From positions 124,001 to 188,000 of the forward strand of contig NZ_FNVU01000013.1 of the NCBI RefSeq assembly GCF_900107965.1: DNA of 64,000 bases, written 5' to 3'. Positions within the stretch are counted from its first letter, which is position 1. Each line of letters starts with the position of its first letter. The stretch is from Actinacidiphila yanglinensis (lineage in GTDB: Bacteria; Actinomycetota; Actinomycetes; Streptomycetales; Streptomycetaceae). This document shows positions 61,736-64,000 of this stretch, piece after piece. A program made the position numbers and the translations under genes. Below the pieces are notes generated by a model that was not told the origin of the DNA, did not search any database, and saw only the letters and a program-made list of their open reading frames with translations.

Positions 61736-62317
61736 TCAGTTCAGGCAGCGCAGAGCGGTATCCACTGTCGCCATCAACAAGGCCCGGTCGGGACGGACCG
61801 CGCCGATCACCCGCAGCCCCTGCAGGCACATCACCAGGAATCGCGCGGTGTCGACGGCGCTCCGGTCGTCGGCCAGCTCACCGGCGGCCTGGGCGCGCGC
61901 CACGAGCTGCGTGAACGACTCCTCCAGCGACTCGATCGTCCCTCGGAGCCGGTCCCTGACCTCGTCCTCGCGGTGGGCCCGTTCCATGGAACCGGCCACG
62001 ATCAGGCAGGCCTGCCGGCTTCCGTCCCGCACGATCTCGTCGACCACGCCGGTGAGGACCTCTCGGACCAGCCGGCGGGCGGGCATGTCCGCGGTGAGCA
62101 TCTCGGACAAGGGGGTGGCGTACCGCTCGCGGTACCGGTCCAGCGCCGCGAGGTAGAGCCCCTCCTTGCTCCCGAAAGCCCCGTACAGGGAACCGCGCCC
62201 GACCTCCGTCGCATCGACGAGGTCCTGGATCGAGGCTCCCTCGAAGCCCTTCAGCCGGAACACGGCCATCGCAGCCTCCACCGCGGCGTCCGTGTCGAAT
62301 TCCCTGGTCCGTGCCAT
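61736..62317 (-). CDS. TetR/AcrR-family regulator
   Basis: 193 residues from ATG 62317; a GTG at 62326 would add three. HTH 'GFEGASIQDLVDATEVGRGSLYGAFGSKEGLYLAAL' is typical of TetR proteins that control oxidoreductase genes; the C-terminal domain has 'QACLIVAGSMERA'. It precedes the Gfo/Idh and MDR genes and probably represses them. Confidence 0.9.
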   Translation of the reverse strand: MARTREFDTDAAVEAAMAVFRLKGFEGASIQDLVDATEVGRGSLYGAFGSKEGLYLAALDRYRERYATPLSEMLTADMPARRLVREVLTGVVDEIVRDGSRQACLIVAGSMERAHREDEVRDRLRGTIESLEESFTQLVARAQAAGELADDRSAVDTARFLVMCLQGLRVIGAVRPDRALLMATVDTALRCLN

Positions 62318-62923
62318 GCCCTCCACCGTAACCTATGTGGAACGAGCGGTCAAAATATTGCCGGCGGGCTCGCCGGAGAACTGGTGAAGCGCGCACCGGT
62401 ACAGCCCGTACCTCCCCCGCGCTCCAGCCAGGATGGCGTCCCGCCACCGCCGGCCTTCGCCGAGCTGGGAAGGGCCCGGGCTTCCCCGCGCCAGGTGGAG
62501 CGTCAGGCCGGGGCGCGTGGCTGACCGGTCGAACGGAGTCGCCCCTCCACGCTCTGCATCAGTCAAGATCCGGGCCATGCCCGGGCCGGCGGCTCGGCAA
62601 GCATCTCCGGATCTTCCATATGCGCAGGTCAGCAGGTTGCTGACGCTGTACCACCAGCGGACGAAGAACCTCCTCGTCTCGTGCTCCCCCAAGAAGCCCG
62701 GCTTCTTCCCGACACCCGAACAGGGCGCCTGAACGGGCATGTTGCCGGTCGGGCGCCCTTGGGGTCGAAGGAAAAGGAAGTGGGTGGAATCAGCGAAGGG
62801 CACCCGGATGCCCTGTTGCAGCCAGGCGCTGAAGCCGACCATTGACCATCGGCTCGGGCCGACGTCGGCCGCTCCGCCTCATCCGGCGTGGCAGTTCGGA
62901 GGCATCGGCTCGGGGCGTGACTG
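62318..62923. other. Gap with promoter, gene remnant and terminator
   Basis: About 600 bases. Left part: the TetR promoter with AT-rich bases near 62350. Middle: the aldehyde dehydrogenase 3' remnant. Right: its hairpin and about 160 bases of unassigned sequence. Confidence 0.45.
62649..62759 (+). pseudogene. Copied 3' end of the aldehyde dehydrogenase gene with its terminator
   Basis: 62649-62709 matches 56820-56877 (codons for 'TKNLLVS-SPKK-GFF'), but the stop is lost. A hairpin AGGGCGCC/GGCGCCCT (62722-62759) follows, like the terminator after the intact gene. No further upstream homology is seen. Confidence 0.75.
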
Positions 62924-63610
62924 CTACCGCCGCTCTGCGGTGCGGCGCATCTGCTCCCGCCAGGCTGCCGTGTCGGCGCGGGCGGCCTCGTCGATCGCCT
63001 TGCGCGCCTGATCCAGCGGGAGATCCGTCGTGTAGACCGGGGTTCCGGGCTCCTGTCGCCAGGAGCCGTCGAGATCGCCCGCGTCGAAACCGTCGAAACC
63101 GATCTCGTCGAGCAGCGCGATGACGGTCCGCTTGGCGGCCGCGTCCGCGCCGGACACCGGAGCGGCGATCCGCTGGGAATCCCCGTGCGGTCGGCCCCCG
63201 GAGGCGAGGCTGGCGGCGCCTACGGTGTTCAGGGCCTTGATGATCGGCCGGTTGAGCTGCTGCGCGACCCACCGTCCCTCCGGGAGCCCGTCGTCGATCG
63301 CGGCGATGGGCCGGTCCCGGAGTTCGGGCACGTAGTTGCTGGTGTCGATGACGACCGCGCCGGCCGGCAGGTGCTTCTCGATGGTGCGGGCGAGTCCCGG
63401 CAGCGCGCCCGCCGGCACGCTGACGATCAGTATCTGGGCGCGGCTGACGGCCTCGGCCGTCTCGGCCGCGGTTGCGCCGGTGCGGTCCGCGAGCTGCGCG
63501 AGGGACGCGGGTCCCCGGGAGTTGGCGAGGGTCACCGTGTGGCCGCGTCTGGCCAGTTGCTCCGCCAGCGTGCCACCGATGCTGCCACTTCCGATGATGG
63601 AGATGTCCAT
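62924..63610 (-). CDS. F420-dependent NADP reductase-like protein
   Basis: 228 residues. Rossmann start 'DISIIGSGSIGGTLAEQLAR' and 'TVTLANSRGPASL', then 'VDTSNY' and 'IIKALNTVGAASLASGGRP', the pattern of the NADP oxidoreductase, coenzyme F420-dependent family. It may pass hydride between NADP and F420 or reduce a small molecule. It stands downstream of a TetR gene on the same strand, which may regulate it. Confidence 0.88.
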   Translation of the reverse strand: MDISIIGSGSIGGTLAEQLARRGHTVTLANSRGPASLAQLADRTGATAAETAEAVSRAQILIVSVPAGALPGLARTIEKHLPAGAVVIDTSNYVPELRDRPIAAIDDGLPEGRWVAQQLNRPIIKALNTVGAASLASGGRPHGDSQRIAAPVSGADAAAKRTVIALLDEIGFDGFDAGDLDGSWRQEPGTPVYTTDLPLDQARKAIDEAARADTAAWREQMRRTAERR

Positions 63611-63680
63611 GGCTCTCTTTCCAGCGCCTTCCTGGTCGCTCCGGGGTCCGTGGATCGCCCCGGAGGCGGGTGCGGTCCTG

Positions 63681-64000
63681 TCATACGGTCGATGCGGCCG
63701 TCTTCGCGTTTGCCCGGAGGCCGTCCAGCACCACGGTGAGATGGGCGGTCCTCGCCCGGCCTGTGGCCGGGTCGCGCGGCAACGCGGAGACGATCGCGAG
63801 CACGTCGGCGGAGGAGATGTCGCAGCGCACTCCCGCGAGCCCCTGGGCTCGCCGGAACAGCACGTCGAACGCGGCCTTCATCGGCGTGCAGAGCTCTCCG
63901 ATGGGCGAACCGTCCTCCAGTACCGCCGTACTGATGCGGGCGTTCATCCCGCGGTACTCGGCGCCGATCTCCTCGTACGCGCGGAGCCACTCCAGCAGCG
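63681..64000 (-). CDS. TetR-family regulator, C-terminal part (cut by the window edge)
   Basis: 106 codons visible, with the start beyond the right edge. 'LLEWLRAYEEIGAEYRGMNA' and 'GELCTPMKAAFDVLFRRAQ' are typical of the ligand-binding half of a TetR subgroup. It precedes the F420-type reductase by 70 bases on the same strand and is probably its regulator. The DNA-binding half is not in the window. Confidence 0.75.
   Translation of the reverse strand, partial: LLEWLRAYEEIGAEYRGMNARISTAVLEDGSPIGELCTPMKAAFDVLFRRAQGLAGVRCDISSADVLAIVSALPRDPATGRARTAHLTVVLDGLRANAKTAASTV

Noticed and set aside
62340-62351. GAACGAGCGGTC as a firm TetR operator
   Set aside because: Only 8 of 12 positions are symmetric and the match to the better site at 61663-61678 is loose, so it is mentioned only as a candidate.

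Overview
The window is very GC-rich (about 73% by eye) and has the gene style of a Streptomycetaceae actinomycete (Streptomyces, Kitasatospora, Streptacidiphilus or Actinacidiphila): GTG starts, GTGA/ATGA stop-start overlaps, long perfect hairpins without U-tracts as terminators, Tat lipoproteins, and typical pairs such as Scr1-type XRE/DUF397 and CsbD/small hydrophobic protein. It looks like chromosomal, accessory-rich sequence centred on carbohydrate use. I saw no tRNA, rRNA, CRISPR array, integrase or intact insertion sequence.

Layout. 1-8.3 kb: a secreted subtilase that enters from the left edge, then an opposing chain of Tat-exported amidase, a 57-residue peptide and a large secreted alpha/beta hydrolase, joined by 4-base overlaps. 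8.7-11.3 kb: a phosphate group (PPK2, small membrane protein, PiT transporter). 11.4-24.5 kb: the main system, one minus-strand run reading secreted GH27 alpha-galactosidase, ABC sugar importer (binding protein and two permeases), intracellular GH36 alpha-galactosidase, SDR sugar dehydrogenase, FadR-type regulator, D-galactonate dehydratase, mutarotase-like protein, KDPG(al) aldolase and PfkB kinase. Together these would release galactose from alpha-galactosides outside and inside the cell and oxidise it by the De Ley-Doudoroff route to pyruvate and glyceraldehyde-3-phosphate. 24.7-31.8 kb: PPOX flavoprotein, guanidinium exporter under a guanidine-III riboswitch, a frameshifted SGNH hydrolase, HxlR/FMN reductase, YihY, Nudix, GH25 lysozyme and an EamA transporter.

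31.6-35.7 kb: a lower-GC Ser/Thr kinase gene sits between duplicated pieces of its neighbours (EamA 3' end and uracil-DNA-glycosylase fragment), the scar of an insertion or duplication. 36-39.3 kb: a C-terminally cut beta-helix gene behind a promoter bracketed by two LacI-type operators, then a DapA-family aldolase. 39.4-45.4 kb: MMPL exporter with divergent TetR and DUF2993 genes, a DUF574 methyltransferase, and an XRE/DUF397 pair. 45.7-51.9 kb: a second alpha-galactosidase locus (GH36, secreted GH27 with Fn3 and CBM, divergent ROK regulator).

51.9-57 kb: a 12-codon poly-cysteine leader ORF directly followed by a predicted three-way-junction RNA and a P-loop ATPase gene; a universal stress protein; a GAF/winged-helix regulator and its aldehyde dehydrogenase, with a tandem repeat and a long inverted repeat between them. 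57-64 kb: small stress proteins, a zone of gene remnants, a TetR/Gfo-Idh/quinone-oxidoreductase operon, a copied 3' end of the aldehyde dehydrogenase, an F420-type NADP reductase, and a TetR gene cut by the right edge.
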